Made by a program: the position numbers and the translations under genes. DNA of 64,000 nucleotides from positions 7,707 to 71,706 of the forward strand of contig JAZUES010000123.1 in the NCBI GenBank assembly GCA_045640265.1. The letters run 5' to 3'. This DNA is from Solibacillus sp045640265. GTDB lineage: Bacteria > Bacillota > Bacilli > Bacillales_A > Planococcaceae. Of the stretch, positions 35,614 to 44,177 are shown piece after piece (positions within the stretch are counted from its first letter, which is position 1; every line of letters starts with the position of its first letter). A model generated the notes under the pieces. The model did not search any database. It saw only the letters and a list, made by a program, of their open reading frames with translations, and was not told the origin of the DNA.

Positions 35614-35632
35614 ATTGGACACCGGATTTTCC
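35590..35632. terminator. bidirectional terminator overlapping the FAD-Rieske gene end
   Basis: AAAATCCGGTG / CACCGGATTTT (35592-35602 with 35620-35630), an 11-bp perfect stem with extra pairing inside. It also stops ppaC. Confidence 0.85.
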
Positions 35633-35634
35633 TA

Positions 35635-36561
35635 TTATTTTAATCCTTCTGTTAACACAGGGACGATTTGTTTTTTACGAGATACAACACCTGGTAAGCT
35701 AATTCGACCGTTTACAACTTCTGCACCGAAAGCTTTAGCCGCTGCTTCAGCAACAGTTCCTACTGCTACCGCTGTTGAATCGTTGTTTAAAATGTCTGTT
35801 ACAACGAAGAAGAATAAATCTAACCCGTTATCTGCAACATTTTTATTTAATAAGTTTTCAAGTTCTGCTTGACGACCAAGTACATCTTCAATATCGACTG
35901 CATTAACTTGTGCGACAGTAGCCTTATAAGAACCAAATTCAAAACCTTTTGCATCTAATGATAATAAATCTTCTAATGATTTATCAGAAAGATCTGCACC
36001 TGCTTTTAACATGGCTAAACCGTATACGTCTGCATCAATACCAGCAATGGTAGCTAATTCTGCACCCGCTTTTACGTCTTGTTGTGTGCATGTTGGTGAT
36101 TTGAAAAGTAATGTATCTGAAACGATTGCTGATAACATTAACCCAGCGATGTTTGATGGTATTTCTACATTATTTTCTTTAAAGATTTTGTTTAAAATTG
36201 TTGCTGTACAACCTACAGGCTCAGCACGAAAATATAATGGATCTGCAGTTTGGAAGTTGGCAATACGGTGATGATCGATTACTTCTGTAATTTGTACTTC
36301 TTCAATACCGTCTGCTGATTGTTGGAATTCGTTGTGGTCAACAAGGATTACTTGTTGGGCTTCGTCTTTTACATTTGCAATTAAACGTGGTGCAGTGAAA
36401 CCAAATTTATCTAAAGCAAATTGTGTTTCGTTATTTACTTTCCCAAGGCGTACTGCTTCTACGTCTACACCTAACTGTTTTTTTAAGTATGCATAGACGA
36501 TTGCTGAAGTGATTGTATCTGTATCAGGATTTTTATGTCCAAAAATTAATGTTTTACTCAT
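35635..36561 (-). CDS. ppaC: manganese-dependent inorganic pyrophosphatase
   Basis: DHH-family (class II) pyrophosphatase of 308 residues that hydrolyses PPi to phosphate. Metal-binding motifs GHKNPDTDT and VIDHHRI are present; the C-terminal substrate motif SRKKQIVP is present too. AGGAGG lies seven bases before the ATG at 36561; the longer frame to 36600 is not used. It needs Mn2+ for activity, which the MntR encoded 12 kb away would help to regulate. Confidence 0.97.
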   Translation of the reverse strand: MSKTLIFGHKNPDTDTITSAIVYAYLKKQLGVDVEAVRLGKVNNETQFALDKFGFTAPRLIANVKDEAQQVILVDHNEFQQSADGIEEVQITEVIDHHRIANFQTADPLYFRAEPVGCTATILNKIFKENNVEIPSNIAGLMLSAIVSDTLLFKSPTCTQQDVKAGAELATIAGIDADVYGLAMLKAGADLSDKSLEDLLSLDAKGFEFGSYKATVAQVNAVDIEDVLGRQAELENLLNKNVADNGLDLFFFVVTDILNNDSTAVAVGTVAEAAAKAFGAEVVNGRISLPGVVSRKKQIVPVLTEGLK

Positions 36562-36741
36562 TATTGAGCCTCCTATATGAAATGCTTTTTCGCTTTTCAT
36601 TTTAACACATCCACGGAATTGAGAAAAATAGAAGATTTCTTGTAAAAATCTTTCAAAAAAACTATAAAAATTATTAATTTTATGCTATTTTTGATAGATA
36701 CGCCCTACAGGCATATGAAATAACAGAAATGAGGATTGAAA

Positions 36742-37524
36742 ATGAATAAAATGGAAAAGAAATATATTCCATTAGCACAATTTTTCGAAACATGTACGCA
36801 TAATACGTTTACGTTAACATACGAAGAAATTCAGAATATTATGGGGTATGAGCTTCCAAATGCCGCATTTTTAAACTTGAGCTGGTGGAAAAAAACAAAG
36901 GCGCCTTCAACACATTATTTTGCATGGACAAATTATAATTACCAAGTCATCCATGTAAACTTAGGCATTTCAGTTACATTTTCTTGTTCACAAGAAGAAG
37001 AAACGCCAAATCAAAAATCGAAAAACTCTTATATCATTCGCCCAATTGAAGCAAATGATGCACGTGGTTTCATTAATTTACAAGAGGAAATTTTAGCCCA
37101 AACAAACTTCGGTTATTTTACACCAGATGAACAAGGCTTAACCGTTCAGCAAGTGCGTAAAAACATTGTAGATTGGCGCAAACAAAAAACAAGTACTGTA
37201 TTACTTTGTATTTACAACGGGAAATTTGCTGGCTATGCACAATTAGTCGGAAATGTAGCATCCAAAGTTAAACATATTGCTGTTGTACGCATTGCGGTTC
37301 TTGAACAATTCCAAAAACAAGGTTTAGCGACAGCACTTTTAGCAGAAAGTGAAAAATGGGCACACGCGAATCATATTTCACGTCTTGAAGCAAATGTTAT
37401 GGTACATAATGAACCTGCTCTTACCCTTTTCAAAAAGGACTTCACATTAGAAGGAAAACGTGAAAAAGCATTTTTATTAGACGAACAATTCATTGACGAA
37501 ATGCAATTTAGTAAAATCATTTAA
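36742..37524 (+). CDS. DUF7662-like domain fused to GNAT acetyltransferase
   Basis: 260 residues in two parts. Residues 1 to ~85 resemble the DUF7662 fold (LTYEEIQNIMGYELPNAAF, then SWWKKT, then HYFAWTNYNYQVIHVNLG). Residues ~95-260 form a GNAT domain (IRPIEANDARGFINLQEEI; VVRIAVLEQFQKQGLATALL; VMVHNEPALTLFKK). The first part is judged from its pattern and is less certain than the GNAT part. The ATG at 36742 follows GAGG seven bases before. It stands alone and converges on the RpiR gene. The substrate is unknown. Confidence 0.85.
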   Translation: MNKMEKKYIPLAQFFETCTHNTFTLTYEEIQNIMGYELPNAAFLNLSWWKKTKAPSTHYFAWTNYNYQVIHVNLGISVTFSCSQEEETPNQKSKNSYIIRPIEANDARGFINLQEEILAQTNFGYFTPDEQGLTVQQVRKNIVDWRKQKTSTVLLCIYNGKFAGYAQLVGNVASKVKHIAVVRIAVLEQFQKQGLATALLAESEKWAHANHISRLEANVMVHNEPALTLFKKDFTLEGKREKAFLLDEQFIDEMQFSKII

Positions 37525-37527
37525 TTA

Positions 37528-37569
37528 CAAAAAATCGTAAAGGTCCTCTAGTGGCCTTTACGATTTTTT
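37528..37569. terminator. bidirectional terminator between the GNAT-fusion and RpiR genes
   Basis: AAAAAATCGTAAAGG / CCTTTACGATTTTTT pairing with a short loop and T tracts on both strands. Confidence 0.88.
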
Positions 37570-38413
37570 ACCCTATGGAAATTAGATTTGATTCAGCCGT
37601 CTCTTTATTTTTTTGACGGAATGTATGATAGTGTTGTGGATTTTGATTGACCATAGCTTCCACTAATAGATGTAATAAAGAGAAAATAGCAATCGTACAT
37701 GTCGTGCTACCTTCTTGAACGTAGGGCACTAAAAGTACGGAATTTGCGGGCTCTTCCATGCTTTTCAATACTTTATCTCGAATCGCAATAATTTTTACAT
37801 TTTTTCGCTTGGCAATTTCAACAGTTGTTAATATGTCCTCATATTCATCATCCAAAGAAATTATAAATAATAAGGAATCCTCATCCATCATCGCAAGTTG
37901 TTGCGCGATTGTTTCTGCATCATGCTGAATGAAAAACACTTGTTCACGTAACATTGATAAATTATCGTACATCCAAAATGCAGCTGGCGCTGATTGTCTA
38001 AACCCTAAAACATGAATTCTACTTGAATTATGCAATTCATGGACTACCTTTTGAACTACTTGTTCATTTAATTCATTAAATGTTTTTGAAATTCCCACAA
38101 TGTCTTGTTTGACAATTTCAGCACCAAATTGGCTTTTAAGTCGTTTTATAGGTACTGGTTTTTTTTCTGCTGTCAATTCACCCTTATCAATTAAATAAGC
38201 CTTCATTTTATCCTGCAATTCACTAAATCCCGAAAAATCCATTGCATAACAAAAACGAATAACGGTCGATTCACTAACATCTGCTAATCTACCTATTTCT
38301 GAAGCAATTTGTGTCGCGATTATAGCCGGATTGTCCATAACAAACTGAGCGACCTTACGCTGACCCTTCGATAAACGGACATATTTTCTTTTAATATCAT
38401 CACATATACTCAT
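37568..38413 (-). CDS. MurR/RpiR family transcriptional regulator
   Basis: 281 residues. N-terminal helix-turn-helix (KGQRKVAQFVMDNP; ADVSESTVIRFCYAM) and C-terminal sugar isomerase (SIS) domain (SSRIHVLGFRQSAPAAFWMYDNLS; IIALRDKVL-type sequence near 210). Such regulators sense phosphosugars. GAGAGG is seven bases before the ATG. Two AGTTAACT palindromes upstream may be its operators. The next gene in the same direction upstream is niaP, which has its own terminator, so the target genes are not evident. Confidence 0.92.
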   Translation of the reverse strand: MSICDDIKRKYVRLSKGQRKVAQFVMDNPAIIATQIASEIGRLADVSESTVIRFCYAMDFSGFSELQDKMKAYLIDKGELTAEKKPVPIKRLKSQFGAEIVKQDIVGISKTFNELNEQVVQKVVHELHNSSRIHVLGFRQSAPAAFWMYDNLSMLREQVFFIQHDAETIAQQLAMMDEDSLLFIISLDDEYEDILTTVEIAKRKNVKIIAIRDKVLKSMEEPANSVLLVPYVQEGSTTCTIAIFSLLHLLVEAMVNQNPQHYHTFRQKNKETAESNLISIG

Positions 38414-38457
38414 CCTATAACCTCTCCCCTTTTTTGTACCCGATTTATATGAAATAA

Positions 38458-38473
38458 CTTGAGTTAACTTTAG
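38458..38473. promoter_or_regulatory. candidate RpiR operator, proximal copy
   Basis: CTTGAGTTAACTTTAG: palindromic AGTTAACT core with partial outer symmetry, about 45 bases before the RpiR start codon. Confidence 0.45.
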
Positions 38474-38560
38474 TACAATTCTATTCTCTCGTTCTTAAAT
38501 TATATAATAAAAAAACATTATCATGAATATTAATAGAATTCAACGAGTTTTCAGAAAAAA

Positions 38561-38576
38561 CTTCAGTTAACTAAAG
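38561..38576. promoter_or_regulatory. candidate RpiR operator, distal copy
   Basis: CTTCAGTTAACTAAAG: the same AGTTAACT core, symmetrical as CTT-N-AGTTAACT-N-AAG. It lies 103 bases from the proximal copy in the gene-free stretch 38414-38701, which otherwise holds only AT-rich sequence. Confidence 0.45.
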
Positions 38577-38701
38577 AACTGCTTGTTTTTCATAGTTTAG
38601 TGCCATGTTTTTGTAATATTTAACAATAAAATTAAAGATTTATTAATACGCACCTATGATAATTTTTTTAATATAATCTTTCATACTGTATAAATATTGA
38701 T

Positions 38702-38748
38702 TAAAAAAGAGACCACTTAAAAAGAATTTCTCTTTTCAAGTAGCCTCA
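38702..38748 (-). terminator. terminator of niaP
   Basis: GAGGCTACTT with AAGTGGTCTC pairing (G-U pairs allowed) on the minus strand, followed by six T residues. Confidence 0.65.
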
Positions 38749-38763
38749 TTTTCTATTATTTTA

Positions 38764-39996
38764 TTATTGTAATTCAGTTTGTTTTGTTTCTTTTCCCAAT
38801 AAAATGACTGCTAATACACCAATGACAATGGCTATACAGAATATCGTGAACACATTACTAATATCATATCCTTTTGTTAGCATCGACCCGACTAATAATG
38901 GCCCAAAGACCCCACCAACACGACCTACAGCTCCGGCCATACCTGCGCCAGTCCCACGTACAATAGCTGGGTATTGCTCCGGTGTATATGCGTACAATGC
39001 GCCCCATGCCCCTAAATTGAAGAAAGATAGTAGCATTCCTGAGATCAATAATGTTGTAATCGTATCCGCACCACCAAACGCAAAGGCACTAGCAGCTGTC
39101 CCCAATAAATACGTAACTAATACAAACTTTCGACCAAACTTCTCGATAAACCACGCCGCAGTAAAATAACCAGGTAATTGCGCTAATGTCATAATTAAAA
39201 CGTATTTAAAGCTTGAAATTAAATCAAATCCTTTTCCTACCATAACGCTCGGTAACCATAAAAACATACCGTAGTAAGAAAACACAACAGCAAACCATAA
39301 AATCCATAACATTAATGTAGACCTTGCATATTTTTTCGACCATACTTCACGCATATTTTGAAGAATAGAACGTTTCTTTGATTCTACCTTTACAGTAAAC
39401 TGCGGTGAATCAGGTAATTTCATACGAATATAAATGGCATAAAACGCAGGAATCGCTGTTAGGAGTAACGCGACACGCCATCCCTCAATTGGCCAGAATT
39501 CTGCTGGAATAACAAAATAAGAAAGTATAGCGGCAATCAACCAGCCACCTGCCCAAAAGCTTTCTAATAACACAACCACTCGTCCGCGCTCTTCTGCTTT
39601 TACACTTTCTGAAACTAATGTAGAAGCCACTGGAAGTTCTCCACCAAGCCCCATCCCAACGAAGAAACGAAATATTAAAAACGCAGCAAAGGTTGTGGTA
39701 AGCGCTGAGATTCCACTAGCTACGGAAAATACGATTAACGTCCACATAAATATTTGTTTACGTCCTATTTTATCAGCGAGTACGCCAAAAAGAAGGGCTC
39801 CTACGGCCATCCCTATAGAGTTAACACTACCAATCCACCCCATTTGACTACTATTTAATCCCCAATCCACTGCAAGTGCAGCAATAACAAAGGAAAGAAT
39901 GCCGACATCCATTGCATCAAACATCCATCCAACACCGGCAACACCTAATAATTTATTGCGAGAAAGAGGCTGTACTTGATCTTTGTTTTCTTTCAT
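38764..39996 (-). CDS. niaP: MFS transporter, niacin permease NiaP type
   Basis: 410-residue 12-span major facilitator protein. It starts NKLLGVAGVGWMFDAMDVG, has the loop motif GVLADKIGRKQIFM, and keeps LGGELPVASTLVSE and NLGAWGALYAYTPEQYP, all very like B. subtilis NiaP (YceI), which imports nicotinate. The sequence begins at the ATG at 39996, nine bases after AAGGTGG. A longer frame to 40077 is not supported. It is divergent from thrC. The substrate is inferred from likeness. Confidence 0.88.
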   Translation of the reverse strand: MKENKDQVQPLSRNKLLGVAGVGWMFDAMDVGILSFVIAALAVDWGLNSSQMGWIGSVNSIGMAVGALLFGVLADKIGRKQIFMWTLIVFSVASGISALTTTFAAFLIFRFFVGMGLGGELPVASTLVSESVKAEERGRVVVLLESFWAGGWLIAAILSYFVIPAEFWPIEGWRVALLLTAIPAFYAIYIRMKLPDSPQFTVKVESKKRSILQNMREVWSKKYARSTLMLWILWFAVVFSYYGMFLWLPSVMVGKGFDLISSFKYVLIMTLAQLPGYFTAAWFIEKFGRKFVLVTYLLGTAASAFAFGGADTITTLLISGMLLSFFNLGAWGALYAYTPEQYPAIVRGTGAGMAGAVGRVGGVFGPLLVGSMLTKGYDISNVFTIFCIAIVIGVLAVILLGKETKQTELQ

Positions 39997-40123
39997 TTTA
40001 CCATTCCACCTTCCACCTGTCTTTACACATGACATAACAATAATTTCTATCATACATTTGATTCTTAAAAGTGACAACTATTATTTAATTTATCGAATAG
40101 TTTAGACAATTTAGCTTTTTCTA

Positions 40124-40152
40124 TTGAAATAGACTATCCATAGGGTTAAAAT
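40124..40152 (+). promoter_or_regulatory. sigma-A promoter of thrCB
   Basis: TTGAAA (40124-40129), 17-bp spacer, TAAAAT (40147-40152). Four and five of six matches respectively. Confidence 0.65.
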
Positions 40153-40209
40153 TTCTTGTATATAAAAACAACTGTTCATCCAGTGAGAACAAAAGGAGCT
40201 AACTTGTCT

Positions 40210-41268
40210 ATGTGGAAAGGTCTTATCGAAGAATATAAACACTATTTACCAGTTACAGAAAATACACCGGCACTTTCTTTAAATGAAGGGAACACGCCTT
40301 TAATTCATTTAGTGAATTTATCAAAAGAACTAGGGATTGAATTATACGGGAAAATTGAAGGAGCCAATCCAACAGGTTCATTTAAAGATAGAGGTATGGT
40401 TTTTGCCGTAGCAAAAGCAATCGAAGAAGGCTCTAAAATAGTCATTTGTGCTTCTACAGGAAATACTTCAGCTGCAGCGGCTGCCTATGCCGCGCGCGCA
40501 GGAATTCAATCAATTGTCGTAATTCCTAAAGGAAAAGTAGCACTTGGTAAACTAGCACAAGCTTGTATGTACGGGGCCAAAATTATTGAAATCGACGGGA
40601 ACTTTGACGATGCTTTAAATATCGTTCGTAAAATAGGCGAAACAACACCAATTGCTCTTGTAAACTCAGTAAACCCATACCGCATTGAAGGACAAAAAAC
40701 GGCCGCTTTTGAAATTGTGGACCAATTAGGAAAAGCACCCGATTATTTATGTATCCCTGTAGGTAATGCTGGAAATATTACAGCTTACTGGAAAGGGTTT
40801 AAGGAATATAATGCAGCAAAACAAAGTGGATTACCAAAAATGTATGGCTTTGAAGCAGAAGGGTCCGCTGCCATCGTAAAAGGCGAGCCAATTGCTAATC
40901 CAGAAACAGTGGCAACAGCAATTCGTATCGGGAATCCAGCAAGTTGGAAATTTGCAGAAGCAGCTCGTGATGAATCAGGCGGTATTATCGACTCTGTAAC
41001 AGATGAAGAAATTTTATCTGCTTACCAATTAATCGCAGGTAAAGAAGGTATTTTCGTTGAACCCGGCTCTGCTGCATCTCTTGCAGGTGTCATTAAGTCA
41101 GTGAAAGCTGGAAAGATTACTCCTGGAAGCCGTGTTGTTACTGTGTTTACTGGTAATGGTTTAAAGGACCCCGATACAGCAATGAATGTTTCGACGGTTG
41201 ATCTTGTTTCACTTCAAAATGATGAACAAGAAATCCGCCAATACATCGAGGGTGTTTTCAGTCTATGA
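40210..41268 (+). CDS. thrC: threonine synthase
   Basis: PLP enzyme making threonine from O-phosphohomoserine. 352 residues from the ATG at 40210 (protein starts MWKGLIEEYK, as in B. subtilis ThrC). The PLP lysine is in TGSFKDRG, and the phosphate loop is in VGNAGNI. A TTG two codons upstream (40204) has a tighter spacing to AAGGAG and could also be used. It overlaps thrB by 4 bases. The homoserine dehydrogenase gene is not in this window. Confidence 0.96.
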   Translation: MWKGLIEEYKHYLPVTENTPALSLNEGNTPLIHLVNLSKELGIELYGKIEGANPTGSFKDRGMVFAVAKAIEEGSKIVICASTGNTSAAAAAYAARAGIQSIVVIPKGKVALGKLAQACMYGAKIIEIDGNFDDALNIVRKIGETTPIALVNSVNPYRIEGQKTAAFEIVDQLGKAPDYLCIPVGNAGNITAYWKGFKEYNAAKQSGLPKMYGFEAEGSAAIVKGEPIANPETVATAIRIGNPASWKFAEAARDESGGIIDSVTDEEILSAYQLIAGKEGIFVEPGSAASLAGVIKSVKAGKITPGSRVVTVFTGNGLKDPDTAMNVSTVDLVSLQNDEQEIRQYIEGVFSL

Positions 41269-42164
41269 GTACAACATGGCAAATCAAAGTCCCTGGCAGT
41301 ACAGCAAATTTAGGACCTGGATTTGACTCGATTGGACTCGGACTATCACTTTACTTAACATTAGAGGTAACTTTACAGGATAATTGGGAATTCATTCATA
41401 TTGGAGAAAATGTCCCTGCTGACACAACTGTGGAAACGCATTTGATTTATAAAATTGCACAGCAAGTTGCGAAGCAGTTTAATGTGATATTACGTTCATG
41501 CAAAGTCAAAATGACAAGTGAATTACCACTTGCTCGTGGACTCGGTAGTAGTGCGGCAGCTATTGTCGCTGCCATTGAACTGGCCAATATTTTAGGTGAT
41601 TTAAATTTATCAACACAAGATAAATTAAATATTTCATCCCAAATTGAAGGACATCCAGACAATGCAACTGCTTCTGTGCTAGGTGGATTAACAATTTCTT
41701 CAATGGATGAACAAGGAATTGTCGATACGTTACATATTCCAGAAGTAGATGCTTCATTTGTCGTGTTCATACCGAATGTAGAATTAAAAACAGCAGAGTC
41801 ACGTGGCGTATTACCTGAAAAGTTTGATCGTGGTTATGCGGTACGCGCCAGTGCCAATGCCAATATGCTCGCTGCGTCACTCATTGCAAAAGATTATGTG
41901 CGTATCGGACGCTACATGGAAAGCGATTTATTCCACGAGCCATTCCGCGCAAAATTAATCTCAAACTATGAAGAAATTCATTATGCAGCGAAAAGGGCTG
42001 GTGCGTATGGAACAGCATTAAGTGGTGCAGGTCCTACATTAATTTCGATTGTACCAACCAATATTGCACAACAATTCGTCATTGAAATGAATAACCAATT
42101 CACCGAACATAAAATTGTGTTAACACAAGCGGATTCAATTGGTTCTCAGGTGACAAAATATTAA
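41265..42164 (+). CDS. thrB: homoserine kinase
   Basis: GHMP-family kinase that phosphorylates homoserine, the substrate of ThrC. 299 residues. ATP-binding motif PLARGLGSSAAAIVAA is near residue 88, with the N-terminal PGSTANLGPGFDSIG and the C-terminal GAYGTALSGAGPT. The ATG overlaps the thrC stop (ATGA), showing translational coupling. A strong terminator follows. Confidence 0.97.
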   Translation: MSTTWQIKVPGSTANLGPGFDSIGLGLSLYLTLEVTLQDNWEFIHIGENVPADTTVETHLIYKIAQQVAKQFNVILRSCKVKMTSELPLARGLGSSAAAIVAAIELANILGDLNLSTQDKLNISSQIEGHPDNATASVLGGLTISSMDEQGIVDTLHIPEVDASFVVFIPNVELKTAESRGVLPEKFDRGYAVRASANANMLAASLIAKDYVRIGRYMESDLFHEPFRAKLISNYEEIHYAAKRAGAYGTALSGAGPTLISIVPTNIAQQFVIEMNNQFTEHKIVLTQADSIGSQVTKY

Positions 42165-42170
42165 TTTTTG

Positions 42171-42208
42171 CGAGTTCTTTCTAATAAACAGAAAGACTCG
42201 TTTTTTTA
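42171..42208 (+). terminator. terminator of thrCB
   Basis: GCGAGTTCTTTCT / AGAAAGACTCGT stem (42171-42183 with 42191-42202, one bulge) followed by seven T residues. Confidence 0.88.
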
Positions 42209-42282
42209 TTTTCTGGTAATATGCATACTTTTCTCTGTTTTCGGGTATATTAATAAATCTACTGTTAGAAAGGGGTATGTAT

Positions 42283-42930
42283 ATGAAAATTGCAGTAATT
42301 GGAGCTGCTGGAAAAGCAGGGACACATATTTTACGTGAGGCGATTATGCGCAACCTAGATGTGACTGCGATTGTTAAAAACAAAGCAACTGTACAAGTTG
42401 AAAATGCAACGATCATCGAAAGTGACTTATTTCGTTTAACAAAAGAGCAAATTCAACCATTTGATATCATTATTAATGCCTTTGCCCCGCTACCAGGGGA
42501 AGAAAATTTACATGTATCAGCTGGAAGGCATTTAATTTCACTTTTAGAAGGCACCACGAAAAAATTAATCGTCTTAGGAAGCTCTGGCTGCCTTTATATC
42601 GACCGCGAGAAAACGAAACGGCTGATGGATACTGAAGACTATCCAGAGGAACTAGTCGCTAACGCCAAGGCACAATTACAAAACTTAAATGATTTAGAAA
42701 ATTCATCAATTCAATGGATTTTTGTCCTTCCTTCTAAGGTATTTGATTCAGACGGACCTCGTACTGGTCATTATATTAAAGGTGAAGAAAAGCTTTTAGT
42801 TAACTCACAATTTAATAGCTATATTAGTTACGCGGACTTTGCGGTCGCCATACTAGATGAAATTGAAAATAATGAATATCAAAGCAAAACGTTCACAGTT
42901 GCATCTGAAAATGTAACATCCGCATCATAA
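42283..42930 (+). CDS. NAD(P)-binding oxidoreductase, SDR/NmrA-like
   Basis: 215-residue Rossmann-fold protein. It starts IAVIGAAGKAGTHILREA (GxxGxxG dinucleotide motif), and the middle holds a VLGSSGCLYID segment. It resembles the YwnB-type family of NAD(P)H-binding proteins. The ATG at 42283 sits seven bases after AAAGGGG; the ATG at 42277 overlaps that spacing. It is monocistronic. The substrate is unknown. Confidence 0.87.
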   Translation: MKIAVIGAAGKAGTHILREAIMRNLDVTAIVKNKATVQVENATIIESDLFRLTKEQIQPFDIIINAFAPLPGEENLHVSAGRHLISLLEGTTKKLIVLGSSGCLYIDREKTKRLMDTEDYPEELVANAKAQLQNLNDLENSSIQWIFVLPSKVFDSDGPRTGHYIKGEEKLLVNSQFNSYISYADFAVAILDEIENNEYQSKTFTVASENVTSAS

Positions 42931-42933
42931 ATT

Positions 42934-42968
42934 AAAGACGTCTCACAGAAATTGTGGACGTCTTTTTT
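42934..42968 (+). terminator. terminator of the SDR gene
   Basis: AAAGACGTC / GACGTCTTT stem with additional CACA/TGTG pairing, followed by T residues. Confidence 0.82.
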
Positions 42969-42993
42969 CATTTTATACAAAAAGACTAACTAT

Positions 42994-43024
42994 AAAAAAA
43001 GAATTCCTAAAAACTTAGGAATTC
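42994..43024 (-). terminator. terminator overlapping the PAP2 gene stop
   Basis: GAATTCCTAA / TTAGGAATTC perfect 10-bp stem (43001-43010 with 43015-43024), then seven T residues on the minus strand. Confidence 0.85.
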
Positions 43025-43632
43025 AATCGTTTTGATTTTCGTTTTCGTGATTCATACCAAATAACACATACGACAAACCAAGTATATCCGAGGCTCCAAC
43101 CTGCTAAAACATCTGTTGCAAAGTGACGACTCTCCGCAATTCTTGATAAGCCAATACAAATAAACAACACAATTGCTACTAGCCAAGCAATCATCGCCTT
43201 TTTCTTACTAGCTGTTAGCTCAGAAAACAAATACGCTAACGTCAACAAGTAAAGTATACTCATTTGTGAATGCCCAGATGGGAAACTATAAGATGATAAT
43301 TGATCAACGATTTCGGGTCTTGGTCTCTCAATGGTATTTTTTATTAGATTATTAAGGGTCGTTCCTGCCGCTAATGTCAATAATACAAATAACATGCCTC
43401 GATAATTTTGTTCACGAATCCATAAAAATAATAAAAGTGCTAGTGCCACGATTACAACAAAAACTGTTTCTCCTAAATAGTGAAATAAAATAATAAAGTC
43501 ATTGCCACGTAAAGCTGCTGCTATTCGCTCATCGAATGCTTCAAAACTCGGTGCTTTAAAATTAAACGCAATAATTAAAAAAACAGCAAGAGTAATAATC
43601 GCTAATGGGTAAGCCCATTTTTTCACGTTCAT
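43015..43632 (-). CDS. PAP2-family membrane phosphatase
   Basis: 205-residue membrane phosphatase with about five membrane segments. The full PAP2 signature is present: KNTIERPRP (KX6RP-like), SFPSGHS, and SRIAESRHFATDVLAGW (SRX5HX3D). These enzymes dephosphorylate undecaprenyl pyrophosphate or phosphatidylglycerophosphate. The active site faces outward. It is monocistronic. Which lipid it acts on cannot be told here. Confidence 0.92.
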   Translation of the reverse strand: MNVKKWAYPLAIITLAVFLIIAFNFKAPSFEAFDERIAAALRGNDFIILFHYLGETVFVVIVALALLLFLWIREQNYRGMLFVLLTLAAGTTLNNLIKNTIERPRPEIVDQLSSYSFPSGHSQMSILYLLTLAYLFSELTASKKKAMIAWLVAIVLFICIGLSRIAESRHFATDVLAGWSLGYTWFVVCVIWYESRKRKSKRLNS

Positions 43633-43687
43633 TCCTACTTTCTAAAAAATCATTATAAATATTTTAACATATCATACTTGAAACCAT

Positions 43688-43724
43688 AAAAAAATCTACT
43701 TTGCTTCCTCAAAACAAAGTAGAT
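43688..43724 (-). terminator. terminator of the HmoA-like gene
   Basis: ATCTACTTTG / CAAAGTAGAT perfect 10-bp stem (43694-43703 with 43715-43724), then seven T residues on the minus strand. Confidence 0.87.
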
Positions 43725-43732
43725 GCATTCTT

Positions 43733-44065
43733 TTATTCTACTACGGAATAGTTCCCATGCTCCATGGAAATAACATATTCAGGTTTTGGTGGTTTACCAC
43801 CGTGTTCCTTAATTTTCGCTTTATGTCCTGCAATATGTTCTGGGCTTGTTTCCCACGCTTTCCAAGCTGCTTCAGATTCCCAACGAATAATCATAACAAC
43901 TTCTTCCTCACCACGGCGAACATTTTTTACAAGCAACTCACGACCGATAAAACCTTCTCGCTGTTCTAATTTAGATGGTCCTTGGTTTGGCTTTTTTCGG
44001 AAACGCTCAAGAACTTTGTCTGAATTACCTTCTGTTACTGTCCATTTACGAATTTGTACGAACAT
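43733..44065 (-). CDS. heme-degrading monooxygenase-like protein (ABM fold, HmoA type)
   Basis: 110-residue dimeric ABM-fold protein. It starts MFVQIRKWTVTEGNSDKV and has the block MIIRWESEAAWKAWETSPEHIAGHK, in which Trp and His match the heme-site residues of IsdG/HmoA proteins. The N-terminal Asn of IsdG is not evident (MFVQIRKW). The ATG at 44065 follows AGGGGAG. It lies next to the siderophore transport genes, so a role in iron release from heme is likely. It has its own terminator and no visible Fur box. Confidence 0.82.
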   Translation of the reverse strand: MFVQIRKWTVTEGNSDKVLERFRKKPNQGPSKLEQREGFIGRELLVKNVRRGEEEVVMIIRWESEAAWKAWETSPEHIAGHKAKIKEHGGKPPKPEYVISMEHGNYSVVE

Positions 44066-44124
44066 AATTATTCTCCCCTTTAGAAAGACACACATGATGA
44101 TGTCCTTTATAATTTCCTATTTAT

Positions 44125-44158
44125 TAAAAAGGGGCATGCCTCACTTGAGACATGCCCC
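44125..44158 (-). terminator. terminator of the siderophore-binding protein gene
   Basis: GGGGCATG / CATGCCCC stem (44131-44138 with 44151-44158) plus inner pairing, followed on the minus strand by TTTTTAAT. Confidence 0.87.
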
Positions 44159-44177
44159 CATATTAATTAAATTTAAA

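Noticed and set aside
41447..41770. 107-residue minus-strand frame inside thrB
   Set aside because: Shadow of a well-identified gene; no ribosome site.
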